From NCBI GenBank assembly GCA_037145635.1, contig JBBCXB010000007.1, positions 1 through 64,000 on the forward strand: DNA of 64,000 nucleotides, in the 5' to 3' direction. The position numbers and the translations under genes are program-made. Numbering within the stretch: position 1 is the stretch's first letter; each line of letters opens with the position of its first letter. The notes beneath the pieces were generated by a model that worked only from the letters and a program-made list of their open reading frames with translations, searched no databases and was not told the origin of the DNA. This stretch comes from JAATFS01 sp037145635 (lineage in GTDB: Bacteria; Pseudomonadota; Gammaproteobacteria; Xanthomonadales; Xanthomonadaceae). Below, one piece after another: positions 47,053 to 56,354 of the stretch.

Positions 47053-48252
47053 ATGCATCGTCGTCAGTTCCTGCGGGGCGCCTGCCTGGCCCTCGCCGCG
47101 GCGTCCGGCGGCGCCTGGGCCGCCAGCGACCCGCGGCCGGGGCGGCTGCCCGCCCCGCCGCCGCTGCTACTGCCGCCGCGCGCCCGCTTCGCCCCGCCGC
47201 CGGCGCTGGCACCGATACGCGCCAGCGCCGACCGCATCGTCGCGGTCTCGGCCTGCACCCGGCCATTCCGCGCGCAGGGGCCGCGCATCGAGGCCGAGCG
47301 CCTGGGCCGCAAGACCGTCATCCACAACTACGGGCACGGCGGCAGCGGCTGGTCGCTGTCGTGGGGCGCGGCCGAGCACGCCCTGCAGCTGGTGCGCGCG
47401 ACCGGCACGCGCGAACTGGCGGTGATCGGCTGCGGCGCGATCGGCCTGACCACGGCCCTGGTGGCGCAGCGCGCCGGGCTGCGCGTGCGGATCTACGCGA
47501 AGGAGCGGTTGCCGGACGTGCGCTCGTTCTTCGCCACCGGCGTGTGGTCGCCGGATTCGCGCCTGTGCACCGCCGAGCATGCGAGCCCGGCGTTCGCCGC
47601 GCGCTGGGAGGACATGGCACGGATCGCGTTCCGGCGCTACCAGACCCTGCTCGGCCTGCCCGGCAGCCCGGTGGAATGGCGCGACGGCTATGCGCTGTCC
47701 GACCTCCCCTTCGACCAGCCGTTGCCCCCGGCCGGCGCGTTGCGCGAGCCGGACTACGCCCACCTGGAATCGGTGCGCCTGCGCGACCTGTCGCCGGCTT
47801 CCGTACCCCTGCAGCCGGGCGAGCATCCGTTCCCGGTCGCGTTCGCGAAGCGCTACACGCAGATGACGTTCAACCTCAGCGCCTATGCGCGCCTGCTGAT
47901 GGACGATTTCCGGCTCGGCGGCGGCGAGGTGCACACGCGCGAGTTCACCCATCCGCGCCAGTTCGCCGAGCTGCGCGAGAAGGTCCTGGTCAACGCCACC
48001 GGCTACGGCGCGCGCGCCCTGCTCGGCGACGACAGCCTGGTGCCGGTGCGCGGGCAGACCGCGCGCCTGGTGCCGCAGCCGGAAGTGGACTACGGCCTGT
48101 ACTGGCGGGGCCACAACCTCACCGTGGTGCCACGGCGCGACGGCCTGCTGGTGCAGGCGCAGGATCCGGGGGATTTCGGCAACCCGGACGCCACGCCCGA
48201 CCGCGCCGCGTCGGAGGCCGCCGTGGCCCGCCTGGCCCGCCTGTTCGCCTGA
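47053..48252 (+). CDS. Tat-exported FAD oxidoreductase with permuted D-amino-acid-oxidase motifs
   Basis: 399 residues. A twin-arginine signal (MHRRQFLRGACLALAAA) predicts export in folded form. Residues about 75-120 hold TRPFRAQGPRIEAE and VIHNYGHGGSGWSLSWG, which lie at the C-terminus in known D-amino-acid oxidases. The FAD loop ELAVIGCGAIGLTTAL follows after this block instead of starting the protein. The C-terminus ends where the usual C-terminal motif would begin. The motif order therefore indicates a circular permutation. AAGGAG supports the ATG. The substrate is probably a D-amino acid or related amine. Confidence 0.82.
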   Translation: MHRRQFLRGACLALAAASGGAWAASDPRPGRLPAPPPLLLPPRARFAPPPALAPIRASADRIVAVSACTRPFRAQGPRIEAERLGRKTVIHNYGHGGSGWSLSWGAAEHALQLVRATGTRELAVIGCGAIGLTTALVAQRAGLRVRIYAKERLPDVRSFFATGVWSPDSRLCTAEHASPAFAARWEDMARIAFRRYQTLLGLPGSPVEWRDGYALSDLPFDQPLPPAGALREPDYAHLESVRLRDLSPASVPLQPGEHPFPVAFAKRYTQMTFNLSAYARLLMDDFRLGGGEVHTREFTHPRQFAELREKVLVNATGYGARALLGDDSLVPVRGQTARLVPQPEVDYGLYWRGHNLTVVPRRDGLLVQAQDPGDFGNPDATPDRAASEAAVARLARLFA

Positions 48253-48398
48253 CCGAGGGCGGCCCCTGCCTACCCGGACCACGGCCGCCTGCCCGCAAAG
48301 GCAGGCCGGTGCACGCTGTACTGGGCAGGCACGTGCATGCCGCTGGAAAGGCGGGGCGGTGGCCAGCGGGACAAAAGCTTATCCGGACGACGGTACGC

Positions 48399-48596
48399 TT
48401 ACGCGGACGACTGCAACGACGCCTGCAGCGCGGTGGCGAGCGCGGCGTCGCCGCTGACCAGCTCGCGCCAGCTCAGCACGATGCCCTTGCGCCGGCCCTT
48501 CTCGGTCAGGCGCAGGCCTTCGGCGTCCAGCATCAGCGTGTAGGCGCGCTCGTCGATCCGCACTTCGCGGCGCAGCGGCTTGTCGAGCGGCGTCAC
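48399..48596 (-). CDS. Small conserved hypothetical protein
   Basis: 65 residues with a GTG start. The compact sequence RREVRIDERAYTLMLDAEGLRLTEKGRRKGIVLSW looks like a small beta-sheet domain, followed by one helix. It is cytosolic. No family name is known to me, though the amino-acid pattern is clearly protein-like. It is leftward, as is the next small gene. Confidence 0.6.
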   Translation of the reverse strand: MTPLDKPLRREVRIDERAYTLMLDAEGLRLTEKGRRKGIVLSWRELVSGDAALATALQASLQSSA

Positions 48597-48671
48597 GCGG
48601 CCGACCAGGCCGCCGCGGCCGGGTTCACCGCCCCCGGCAGACGACCGGGCGTCCTCGCGGCGGCGCCCACG

Positions 48672-48857
48672 CTAGCGCCGCTCGCTGCCATCCGGGCGAT
48701 CGTAGTCATGCTCCGGATCGACCTGGTTGGAATCGCGGTCCTCGTCGGGCATGTCGTGGGCCTTCCACGGCGCGTCGTCGTTGCGCAGGGTGTCGGGCGT
48801 ATGCGGCTTGTCCTGGTCGGCCTTGGGGCCGAACGGCTTCATCGGTTCCTTGCTCAT
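48672..48857 (-). CDS. Small hydrophilic acidic protein
   Basis: 61 residues from MSKEPMKPFGPKADQDKPHTPD, ending in DYDRPDGSERR. It is nearly free of hydrophobic residues and likely disordered. The ribosome site is weak. It is divergent from the YghA-like reductase and belongs to a block of stress-type small proteins. It may be a stress-protein-like product; no family is assigned. Confidence 0.55.
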   Translation of the reverse strand: MSKEPMKPFGPKADQDKPHTPDTLRNDDAPWKAHDMPDEDRDSNQVDPEHDYDRPDGSERR

Positions 48858-49076
48858 GGCGGCCTGCTGCGTGAGAGAGGCGTCCACGCTAGGCCGCCCC
48901 GCATGGGCACGAGGTGAATGCCGCGCCGCACCGGGACTCGGGATGCGACCGGGCCGGCGCGCCGGCAGCAGGGCCGGATCGGGTGCGACGACGACGCGGC
49001 CACCACCTGCCGTATGCCGTGCCTTTACTTCCGGCGGACCATGCTCGTGCGTCCCCAATCGCACCCGGAGCCCCGC

Positions 49077-49943
49077 ATGGCCGTCCCCGACTATCCCCGC
49101 CCGCCGTTCAAGCCCCAGCAGCAGGATTTCCCCGGCAAGACCGCGAAGATGGACCCGCAGCCGGACCATGGCGAGAACAGCTATGTCGGCCACGCACAGC
49201 TCAAGGGCAAGAAGACCCTGATCACCGGCGGCGACAGCGGCATCGGCGCGGCGGTGGCGATCGCCTTCGCGCGCGAGGGCGCGGACGTGGCCATCGCCTA
49301 CCTGCCCGACGAGCAGGCCGACGCCGAGCGCATCGGGGCGCTGATCGAGCAGGCCGGCGTGCGCGCCCTGCTGGTGCCGTGCGACATCAGCGATCCCGCC
49401 CAGGCCGAGGCGCTGGTCAAGAAGGTCCACGGCACCTTCGGCGGGCTGGACGTGCTGGTCAACAACGCCGCCTACCAGACCTATTTCCACAGCTTCGAGG
49501 AGATCACGCTGGAGGAATGGCGCAAGACCTTCGACACCAACGTGCATGCGGCCTTCAATCTGGTGCGCCTGTCGGTGCCGCTGATGCCCAAGGGCGGCTC
49601 GATCATCAACACCGCCTCGGTCAACTCCAAGAAGCCCACGCCCAACATCCTGCCCTACTCCACCACCAAGGGCGCGCTGGCCAACCTCACCCTCGGCCTG
49701 GCCGGCCTGCTGGCCGACAAGCAGATCCGTGTCAACGCGGTCCTGCCAGGGCCGATCTGGACCCCGTTCATCCCGGCCGGCATGGATGCCGAATCGGTCG
49801 AGAACTTCGGTTCGCAGACCCCGATGGGCCGCCCCGGACAGCCCGCGGAGCTGGCCTCGGCCTACGTGATGCTGGCCGCCGATTCGGCCAGCTACACGTC
49901 GGGCGCCCTGGTGACGATCTCCGGCGGCGCCGCCACGCTGTAA
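49077..49943 (+). CDS. YghA-like short-chain dehydrogenase/reductase
   Basis: 288 residues from MAVPDYPRPPFKPQQQDFPG, with GGAG upstream. The N-terminal Pro/Gln-rich extension is typical of YghA and the Bacillus general-stress reductases. The NAD(P) loop is TGGDSGIGAAVAIAFAREG. VLVNNAAYQT, the catalytic YSTTKGAL (Tyr and Lys) and NAVLPGPIWTPF are all present. It reduces an aldehyde or ketone in the cytosol. The two neighbouring oxidoreductases suggest detoxification. Confidence 0.93.
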   Translation: MAVPDYPRPPFKPQQQDFPGKTAKMDPQPDHGENSYVGHAQLKGKKTLITGGDSGIGAAVAIAFAREGADVAIAYLPDEQADAERIGALIEQAGVRALLVPCDISDPAQAEALVKKVHGTFGGLDVLVNNAAYQTYFHSFEEITLEEWRKTFDTNVHAAFNLVRLSVPLMPKGGSIINTASVNSKKPTPNILPYSTTKGALANLTLGLAGLLADKQIRVNAVLPGPIWTPFIPAGMDAESVENFGSQTPMGRPGQPAELASAYVMLAADSASYTSGALVTISGGAATL

Positions 49944-50158
49944 CCGCGGCCAGCGGCCACGCACGCGCGATGCGGTCCCGCATCGCGCTCTCCTCTGAGC
50001 CTGGCGGACGCTTGCGCGTTCGTCGCTCCCGCGGCCACGCGCGCCCAGTCGTCCTTCACAGCGCACCCCGGCAACGTGCACGCGGCACGCACGCCAAGCC
50101 GCAGCGGCGTTAACGCCGGCCACCCGAGACTGGGACCTCATCACTTCCGGAGCACCCC

Positions 50159-51322
50159 ATGCGCGCACTGAACTACCACGGCACCAAGGACGTCCGCGTC
50201 GAGACCGTGCCCGATCCGGTCCTGGTGGAACGCGACGACATCATCCTGCGCGTCACCGCCACCGCCATCTGCGGCTCGGACCTGCACCTGTACCACGGCA
50301 AGATCCCCGACCTGCACAAGGGCGACATCCTCGGCCACGAATTCATGGGCGTGGTGGAAGACATCGGCGCGGACGTGACCCGCGTGCGCCGCGGCGACCG
50401 GGTGGTGATCCCGTTCGTGATCGCCTGCGGCCAGTGCTTCCACTGCATGCTCAGCGAGTTCTCCGCCTGCGAGACCACCAATACCGGCAAGGGCGCGGCG
50501 TTGAACGGCAAGGATATCCGGCCGCCGGCCGCACTGTTCGGCTACAGCCACCTGTATGGCGGCCTGTCCGGTGGCCAGGCCGAGTTCGTGCGCGTGCCCA
50601 AGGCCAACGTCGGCCCGCTGGTCGTGCCCGACGCCCTGCCGGACGAGCAGGTGCTGTTCCTGTCCGACATCCTGCCCACCGGCTACCAGGCGGTGGTCGA
50701 CGCCGGTATCGGCCAGGGCTCGACGGTGGCGATCTACGGCGCCGGTCCGGTGGGCCTGATGGCCGCGGCCTGTTGCCGCATGCTCGGGGCCGAGCGCATC
50801 TTCATGGTCGATCGCCATGCCTACCGCCTGGACTTCGCCCAGCGCACCTACGGCGTGATCCCGATCAACTTCGACGACATCGACGACCCAGCCGACGTCA
50901 TCGTCTCGCAGACCGACGGGCGCGGCGTCGACGCCGCGATCGATGCGGTCGGGTTCGAGGCCGAGGGCAGCACCCTGGAGACCGCGATGACCACGCTGAA
51001 GCTGGAAGGCAGCAGCGGCGTCACCCTGCGCCAGTGCATCGCCGCGACCCGCCGCTGCGGCACCGTGAGCGTGCCCGGCGTGTATGCCGGCTTCATCCAC
51101 GGCTTCATGTTCGGCGACGCCTTCGACAAGGGCCTGACCTTCAAGATGGGCCAGACCCACGTGCAGAAGCACATGCCCTACCTGCTGGAGCGCATCGGCA
51201 ACGGCGACCTCAAGCCGGACGCCATCATCTCGCACCGCTTGCCGCTGGCCGATGCCGCCAAGGGCTACGAGATCTTCGACAAGAAGGAAGAGGATTGCCG
51301 CAAGGTCGTGCTGACGCCCTGA
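50159..51322 (+). CDS. Zinc-dependent alcohol dehydrogenase (formaldehyde-dehydrogenase-like)
   Basis: 387 residues. The catalytic zinc ligands are Cys38 (AICGSD) and His60-Glu61 (GHEFMG). The structural zinc site has four Cys: Cys90, Cys93, Cys96 and Cys104 (CGQCFHC and SACETT). The NAD site is [20 protein letters not shown]. The long insert after the structural site ([21 protein letters not shown]) is typical of glutathione-independent formaldehyde dehydrogenase relatives. GGAG supports the start. The cytosolic substrate is not fixed by sequence. Confidence 0.92.
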   Translation: MRALNYHGTKDVRVETVPDPVLVERDDIILRVTATAICGSDLHLYHGKIPDLHKGDILGHEFMGVVEDIGADVTRVRRGDRVVIPFVIACGQCFHCMLSEFSACETTNTGKGAALNGKDIRPPAALFGYSHLYGGLSGGQAEFVRVPKANVGPLVVPDALPDEQVLFLSDILPTGYQAVVDAGIGQGSTVAIYGAGPVGLMAAACCRMLGAERIFMVDRHAYRLDFAQRTYGVIPINFDDIDDPADVIVSQTDGRGVDAAIDAVGFEAEGSTLETAMTTLKLEGSSGVTLRQCIAATRRCGTVSVPGVYAGFIHGFMFGDAFDKGLTFKMGQTHVQKHMPYLLERIGNGDLKPDAIISHRLPLADAAKGYEIFDKKEEDCRKVVLTP

Positions 51323-51425
51323 GGCCCCCCGCTCCGGCCGCCCGCGCAAGCGTGTCGGCCGGGAACGCGGCTTGATGCCGGCGATGGCTCTCCGCGTCGC
51401 CGCGCAGCTCGTCGTCGACGCGTCA

Positions 51426-53999
51426 TCAGTCCTGCTCGGCCCAGCGCGCGAGATTCTGCTGCAGCGAGTCCATCGCCGCCCACGGGTCCTTGCGCCGGCG
51501 CTTGAGCAGCGCCGGCACCTCGCGCAGGGTGAAGGCATCGGCCCGCGCCAGCTTGGGCAGGTCGTTCCAATTCAATGGTAGCGCCACCGGGGCGCCCGGG
51601 CGGCTGCGCAGCGAGTACGAGGCCACCGCGGTCGCGCCGCGCCCGTTGCGCAGGTAATCGACGAAGATGCGCTGGTTGCGCAGGCGCTTGGTCGAGGTGG
51701 CCAGGAAGCGGTGCGGCTGCGACTGCGCGAGCGCATCGGCGAACCCGTGCGCGAAACGCTTGGTCAGGTCCCAGTCGCAGCCCGGGTTCAACGGCACCAC
51801 CACGTGCAGGCCCTTGCCGCCGGACACGCGCAGGAACGACTCCAGCTCCAGCTGCGCCAGCAGCTTGCGGATGTCGGTGGCCGCGGCCTTGACCTCCGCG
51901 AACGGCACGTCCGGGCCCGGGTCGAGATCGAACACCACCCGGTCGGCGCGCTCGGGATGGTCGGCATGGCTGCCCCAGGGATGGAACTCCAGCGTGTTGA
52001 ACTGCACCAGTTCCAGCAGGCTGGCCGCATCGGTCACCACCAGGTAGTGCGCATTGATGCCGCTGTCCTCCTTCAGCCGGACCGAGGCCACGCGCTCCAG
52101 CCCGGCGGTGTGATGCTTCTGGAAGAAGCACGGCTGGCCGGCGCCGCCGGGACAGCGGATGATCGACAGCGGACGCCCCGCGATTTCGGGCAGCAGGTGG
52201 TCCATCACCGCCTCGTAGTAGTCCCACACGTCCTGCTTGGTCACGCCGATGTCGGGGAAGATGAGCTTGCCCGGGCTCGACAGCCGCGGCGGCACGCGCG
52301 CCGGCGGATCGGGCGGCGCCACCGGCGTGGCGGCGCGCGACTGCCGGGCGGTCTTCTTCGCGGCGGCGCCCTTGGCGGCGCTCGCCGTAGGCGCCGCGCC
52401 GTCGCGGTCGCGGTCGTCCAGGTCCTGCACGCGCTTGTCCGCGCGCACCGTCTTAAGCGAGGCCTGCCGCAGCAGCTGCTGCCGGCCGATGCCGCGATAG
52501 AACACCTCCACCACGAAGCGCGGCGCGAACCAGGTGGCCGTGCGCAGGTCGGTGTCCTCGGTGGGCACGTAGGCGGTCGGCCGCTTGCCACCGGCGCTGC
52601 CGATGCGCTCGGCCACGTCCTGCAGCAGTGCCTCGGAGAACCCCGAGCCCACCCGCCCGACGTACCGCCAGCCGTGCTCGGGGTCCGGCCGGGCCAGCAG
52701 CAGCGAGCCGAAACCGGTGCGGCTGCCCTTCGGCGCGGTGTAGCCGACCACCGCGAACTCGTCGCTGGCCAGCTGCTTGGTCTTGCGCCAGTCCTCGCTG
52801 CGCCCGCCGTGGTAGGCGCGGTCGGCGCGCTTGGAGATGATGCCCTCGAAGTGGCGTTCGCCCGCCAGGCGGTAGGCGGCGTCGCCGTCGCCGTCGATGT
52901 GCGAGCTGTAGGCCAGCGGCCCCGTGCTGCCCGCCAGCAGGTCCTGCAGCAGCGCCTTGCGCGCGGCCAGCGGCGCACCGGAGATGTCGACCCCGTCGAT
53001 GTGCAGCAGATCGAACAGCGCGTACGCGAGCGTGCCCTGGCGCTCACCGGACAGCGTGGCCTGGAGCAGGTTGAAGTCCTCGCGGGTGCCACTGCCGGCG
53101 ATCAGCTCGCCGTCCAGCGCGCCGGAGACCAGGCCCAGCGCGGCGATGGCCTCGCGGATCTCGGGCAGCTTGGCGGTCCATTCCAGCGCGTTGCGCGACC
53201 ACAGGCGCACCTGGCCGTGGTCGATGGTGGCCAGGATCCGGTAGCCGTCCCACTTGATCTCGTGCACCCACTGCGCGCCCTTGGGCGGTGCCTCGCCGAG
53301 CTTGGCCAGCTGCGGTTCGAACGGGCCGTCCGGGGCCGCGTGCGGGGTCGCCTTCGCCAGTGCCAGTGCCCGCTTCGCCCAGTCGCGACGGCGCGGCCGA
53401 GCGGCCACCGCGACCGCGGCCAGCTGTTTCTTCTGCGGCTTGCCGGCCCCTGCGCGCTTGAGGTCCTCCGGCGGCGGCGCGGCGACATCGCCGAGCAGGT
53501 CGTCCGCCTCCACGTCGCCGGCGTAGGCGTCGTCCTCCTTGAACAGCAGCCACTGCGGCTGCCGCGCCGGCTTGCCCGAGCGCACCAGGTGCCAGCCGCC
53601 CTTGAGCTTGGTGCCGAACAGCTCGAAGCGCAGGTGGCCCTTGGCCAGCTGTGCTTCGGCATCGCCGCTCGTGGCCCACACGCCGTGGTCGAACTGCGCC
53701 ACGTGGCCGCCGCCGTATTCGCCCTTCGGGATCTCGCCCTCGAAGCCCGCATAGTCCAGCGGATGGTCCTCGACCTCCACCGCCATCCGCTTGACCCGGG
53801 GGTCGTAGCTCGGCCCCTTGGGCACGGCCCAGCTCTTGAGCGCATCCCCCACCTGCAGGCGGAAATCGTAGTGCCGGCGGCTGGCGTGGTGCAGCTGGAC
53901 CACGAAGATCGCGCGTTGCCCGGCGGGCGGGGCCTTGCCGGGCTCCGGCTCGCGGGTCTTGTCGAAGCTGCGCTTGCGCCGGTACTCGGTCAGCGACAT
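51426..53999 (-). CDS. ligD: ATP-dependent DNA ligase D (PE-ligase-polymerase)
   Basis: 857 residues, full length. The N-terminal 3'-phosphoesterase (about 25-190) has His37, His38, His43 and His79 (EDHPLDY). The ligase domain (about 225-530) has the adenylated Lys249 in EIKWDGYR and a later KTKQLASDEF. The C-terminal primase/polymerase (about 575-850) has DLDPGPD with Asp691/693. The order matches Pseudomonas LigD. With Ku it repairs double-strand breaks by end joining. It follows DUF3606 and ku on the same strand. Confidence 0.96.
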   Translation of the reverse strand: MSLTEYRRKRSFDKTREPEPGKAPPAGQRAIFVVQLHHASRRHYDFRLQVGDALKSWAVPKGPSYDPRVKRMAVEVEDHPLDYAGFEGEIPKGEYGGGHVAQFDHGVWATSGDAEAQLAKGHLRFELFGTKLKGGWHLVRSGKPARQPQWLLFKEDDAYAGDVEADDLLGDVAAPPPEDLKRAGAGKPQKKQLAAVAVAARPRRRDWAKRALALAKATPHAAPDGPFEPQLAKLGEAPPKGAQWVHEIKWDGYRILATIDHGQVRLWSRNALEWTAKLPEIREAIAALGLVSGALDGELIAGSGTREDFNLLQATLSGERQGTLAYALFDLLHIDGVDISGAPLAARKALLQDLLAGSTGPLAYSSHIDGDGDAAYRLAGERHFEGIISKRADRAYHGGRSEDWRKTKQLASDEFAVVGYTAPKGSRTGFGSLLLARPDPEHGWRYVGRVGSGFSEALLQDVAERIGSAGGKRPTAYVPTEDTDLRTATWFAPRFVVEVFYRGIGRQQLLRQASLKTVRADKRVQDLDDRDRDGAAPTASAAKGAAAKKTARQSRAATPVAPPDPPARVPPRLSSPGKLIFPDIGVTKQDVWDYYEAVMDHLLPEIAGRPLSIIRCPGGAGQPCFFQKHHTAGLERVASVRLKEDSGINAHYLVVTDAASLLELVQFNTLEFHPWGSHADHPERADRVVFDLDPGPDVPFAEVKAAATDIRKLLAQLELESFLRVSGGKGLHVVVPLNPGCDWDLTKRFAHGFADALAQSQPHRFLATSTKRLRNQRIFVDYLRNGRGATAVASYSLRSRPGAPVALPLNWNDLPKLARADAFTLREVPALLKRRRKDPWAAMDSLQQNLARWAEQD

Positions 54000-54012
54000 C
54001 GCCTGTCCCGGC

Positions 54013-54189
54013 CTATTGGCCCAGGCGCTTGCGGACCGCGGCCGACGTAAGGCCCGCCGCCTTGACCGCCGCGCTCAGCTCGCCGGCCGACACGTCCAGG
54101 GTCCGGGTCCCGCACTGCAGCGTGTAGTCCCCGTGAACGTGGATGCGGTCGCGTTCCGGCGTGCCGGATGGGCGCCTGTCGTCGCTCAT
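54013..54189 (-). CDS. DUF3606 domain protein
   Basis: 58 residues. The sequence SGTPERDRIHVHGDYTLQCGTRTLDVSAGELSAAVKAAGLTSAAVRKRLG fits the whole DUF3606 family. It is small, soluble and highly conserved. It lies between ku and ligD on the same strand, separated by 31 and 13 bases. It is likely co-transcribed with them, though a repair role is not shown. Confidence 0.8.
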   Translation of the reverse strand: MSDDRRPSGTPERDRIHVHGDYTLQCGTRTLDVSAGELSAAVKAAGLTSAAVRKRLGQ

Positions 54190-54220
54190 GCTCTTCTCCG
54201 TGGATGCGCAGTGGGCAGGG

Positions 54221-55177
54221 TCAGGCCTTCTTGCGCGCCTTCTTGGCCGGCGCGGCGGGCTTGGTTTTGCGGGCGGTCGCCTTGCTGGCGGACTTGGCGG
54301 CCGGCTTGCTGGCGGACTTGCCGGTGGACTTGGCCGCCGGCTTGGACGCACGCTTGACCGGGAGGTCCTTGGCCGGCGTGCGCTTGTTGGTCTGCAGGCT
54401 CTTCTGCAGCAGCGACATGAAGTCCACTACGTTGGTGGTGGCGTCCTCGTGCGGCTCCGGCTCCTCGACCTGGGTGGTCGCGCCGCTGTCCTTGATGCGC
54501 TTCTGGATGATCGCCGACAACCGCTCGCGGAACTCGTCGTGGTAGGCGTCCGGCGCCCACTCGCTGGTCATGGAATTGATCAGCTGCGTGGCCATCTCCA
54601 GTTCCTTCGGGGCGATGCGATAGTCGCCGGTCTGGCCCTGCGGGAGCTTGTAGTCGTCCGGCGCGACCAGCTCCTGCGGATAGCGCAGCAGGATCAGCAC
54701 GAGCGCATCGCCCTCGGGCATCACCGCACACAGGTACTCGCGGGTGCGGATGACGACGCGGGCGATGCCGACCTTGCCGGTGGCCTTCAGCGTCTCGCGC
54801 AGCAGCACGTAGCCCTTCTCGGCCTTCTTGCCTGGTACCAGCACGTAGGGCTTCTCGAAGAAGCGCAGGCCGATGCTGGCCGCGTCGACGAAGGCCTCCA
54901 CGTCCACCGACTCATGCGTTTCCGGCGCGGCGGCGGCGATGTCCTCCTTCTCGACCACCACGTAGCTGCCCTTGTCGTATTCGAATGCCTTGACGATGTC
55001 CTTCCACGGCACTTCCTCGCCGGTGTCCGAATTGACGCGCTCGAACCGGATCGGCTTCTTGTCGCGCGAATCCAGCATGCGGAAGCTCAGGTCGGTACGG
55101 CGCTCGCCCGACATCAGCGACACCGGGATGTTGAGCAACCCAAACGAGAGCGAACCACTCCAAATCGGCCTGGCCAT
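54221..55177 (-). CDS. ku: Non-homologous end-joining protein Ku
   Basis: 318 residues. The Ku core (about 1-260) opens MARPIWSGSLSFGLLNIPVSLMSGE and includes EKPYVLVPGKKAEKGYVLLRETL, then RIAPKELEMATQLINSM. The C-terminal tail (about 265-318) is rich in Lys and Ala and resembles a histone-like DNA-binding tail seen in some bacterial Ku proteins. Homodimeric Ku binds DNA ends and recruits LigD. It is the first gene of the leftward ku-DUF3606-ligD operon. Confidence 0.96.
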   Translation of the reverse strand: MARPIWSGSLSFGLLNIPVSLMSGERRTDLSFRMLDSRDKKPIRFERVNSDTGEEVPWKDIVKAFEYDKGSYVVVEKEDIAAAAPETHESVDVEAFVDAASIGLRFFEKPYVLVPGKKAEKGYVLLRETLKATGKVGIARVVIRTREYLCAVMPEGDALVLILLRYPQELVAPDDYKLPQGQTGDYRIAPKELEMATQLINSMTSEWAPDAYHDEFRERLSAIIQKRIKDSGATTQVEEPEPHEDATTNVVDFMSLLQKSLQTNKRTPAKDLPVKRASKPAAKSTGKSASKPAAKSASKATARKTKPAAPAKKARKKA

Positions 55178-55339
55178 GACGGTCCTGTGGGCCGAGGGAC
55201 CGGCCGCTGGCCTCCTTACTAGTCCGCGGGCCGTCGGCTCGCCGTGAACGAGCCCGGGATGTGCAGTCCTCCTTCACAACAAAGCGCGCCCCGCTAACGG
55301 CAGCAGGCCCAGGGTCGGTCCTCAACCGGGAGACACCGC

Positions 55340-55873
55340 ATGGCGATCAAGACCATAGAAGACCTGTTCATCCACGAGCTTTCCGATATCTACAGCGCCG
55401 AGAAGCAGCTGACCAAGGCGCTGCCGCGCCTGGCCCGCGCCTCGACCAACCCCGAACTGGCGGCCGCCTTCGAGACCCACCTGGAGGAGACCCAGGGCCA
55501 GATCGAGCGCATCGACCAGATCGTCGAGGTGCTCGGCATCCGCCTCAAGCGCATCAAGTGCGCCGCCATGGAGGGCCTGGTCGAAGAAGGCAAGGAAGTC
55601 ATCGACGAAGTCGAGAAGGGCCCGGTGCGCGATGCCGCGCTGATCGGCGGCGCGCAGAAGGTGGAGCACTACGAGATCGCGTCGTACGGCACCATCGCCG
55701 CGATCGCCAAGCAGCTGGGCTACACCGACGCGCTGCCGCTGCTGCTGGCGACGCTTGAGGAAGAAAAGGCGACCGACGAGAAGCTGACCCTGCTGGCCAA
55801 GTCCGATCGCGACACCCACCCTGCAGGCGAGGCCAAGGCCACCAGGGCGACCAAGAGCGCCAAGGCCGCCTGA
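55340..55873 (+). CDS. DUF892 / YciF-type ferritin-like protein
   Basis: 177 residues. The four-helix ferritin-like domain opens TIEDLFIHELSDIYSAEKQLTKALPRL. Conserved Glu/His positions are in the second and fourth helices (THLEETQGQIERI, KVEHYEIASYGTI). The C-terminal tail is Lys/Ala-rich. YciF-type proteins are stress-induced. It is divergent from ku across a 162-bp region. GGGAG lies upstream of the ATG. It is probably co-transcribed with the next small gene. Confidence 0.92.
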   Translation: MAIKTIEDLFIHELSDIYSAEKQLTKALPRLARASTNPELAAAFETHLEETQGQIERIDQIVEVLGIRLKRIKCAAMEGLVEEGKEVIDEVEKGPVRDAALIGGAQKVEHYEIASYGTIAAIAKQLGYTDALPLLLATLEEEKATDEKLTLLAKSDRDTHPAGEAKATRATKSAKAA

Positions 55874-55934
55874 CGCACGCGGTCCATCGGCACTGCCCGA
55901 TGGACCGACCCAACCGTTCTACCAGGAGGTACCC

Positions 55935-56201
55935 ATGACCCAGGACCGAAAGGACCCGAACCCCGCCTCGCCGGCCGCTTCCGCGGGACGGCGCGATGGC
56001 CGCGCCGCGAACGACTCCGGCGACTCGACCACCGACAAGGCGCTCGAGCAGGAAAACGCCGGCTACAACCAGCATGGCCACGGCAAGGGCGGCAAGGCCG
56101 GCGGAGGCGAGCCGGACGGTGCGCCCGAACGCGACGGCACCACCCAGCCGAACTTCGGCCAGGCCGGCACCTACGGCGCGGATCCGGACGCCGGCAAGTA
56201 G
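55935..56201 (+). CDS. Small Gly-rich disordered stress-like protein
   Basis: 88 residues with a near-perfect AGGAGG site. The sequence is hydrophilic and Gly/Asp/Asn-rich, for example ALEQENAGYNQHGHGKGGKAGGGEPDG and NFGQAGTYGADPDAGK. It should be unstructured. It follows DUF892 by 61 bases, so the two probably share a stress-responsive transcript. No characterised family is recognised. Confidence 0.65.
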   Translation: MTQDRKDPNPASPAASAGRRDGRAANDSGDSTTDKALEQENAGYNQHGHGKGGKAGGGEPDGAPERDGTTQPNFGQAGTYGADPDAGK

Positions 56202-56354
56202 CACCACCAGCACGACCTTCTAGCGGAGGTCGGCCCATATCCCCGCAGCTCGGAACTTGCGCTGCCTGCGCTTCCGCAGGAGCGTAGGCGGCGCGGGGAT
56301 CCGGCGCGGTCATGGCCCGCTGGGGCCATCGAGTCCCACGCGGGCGGCCCTCCG

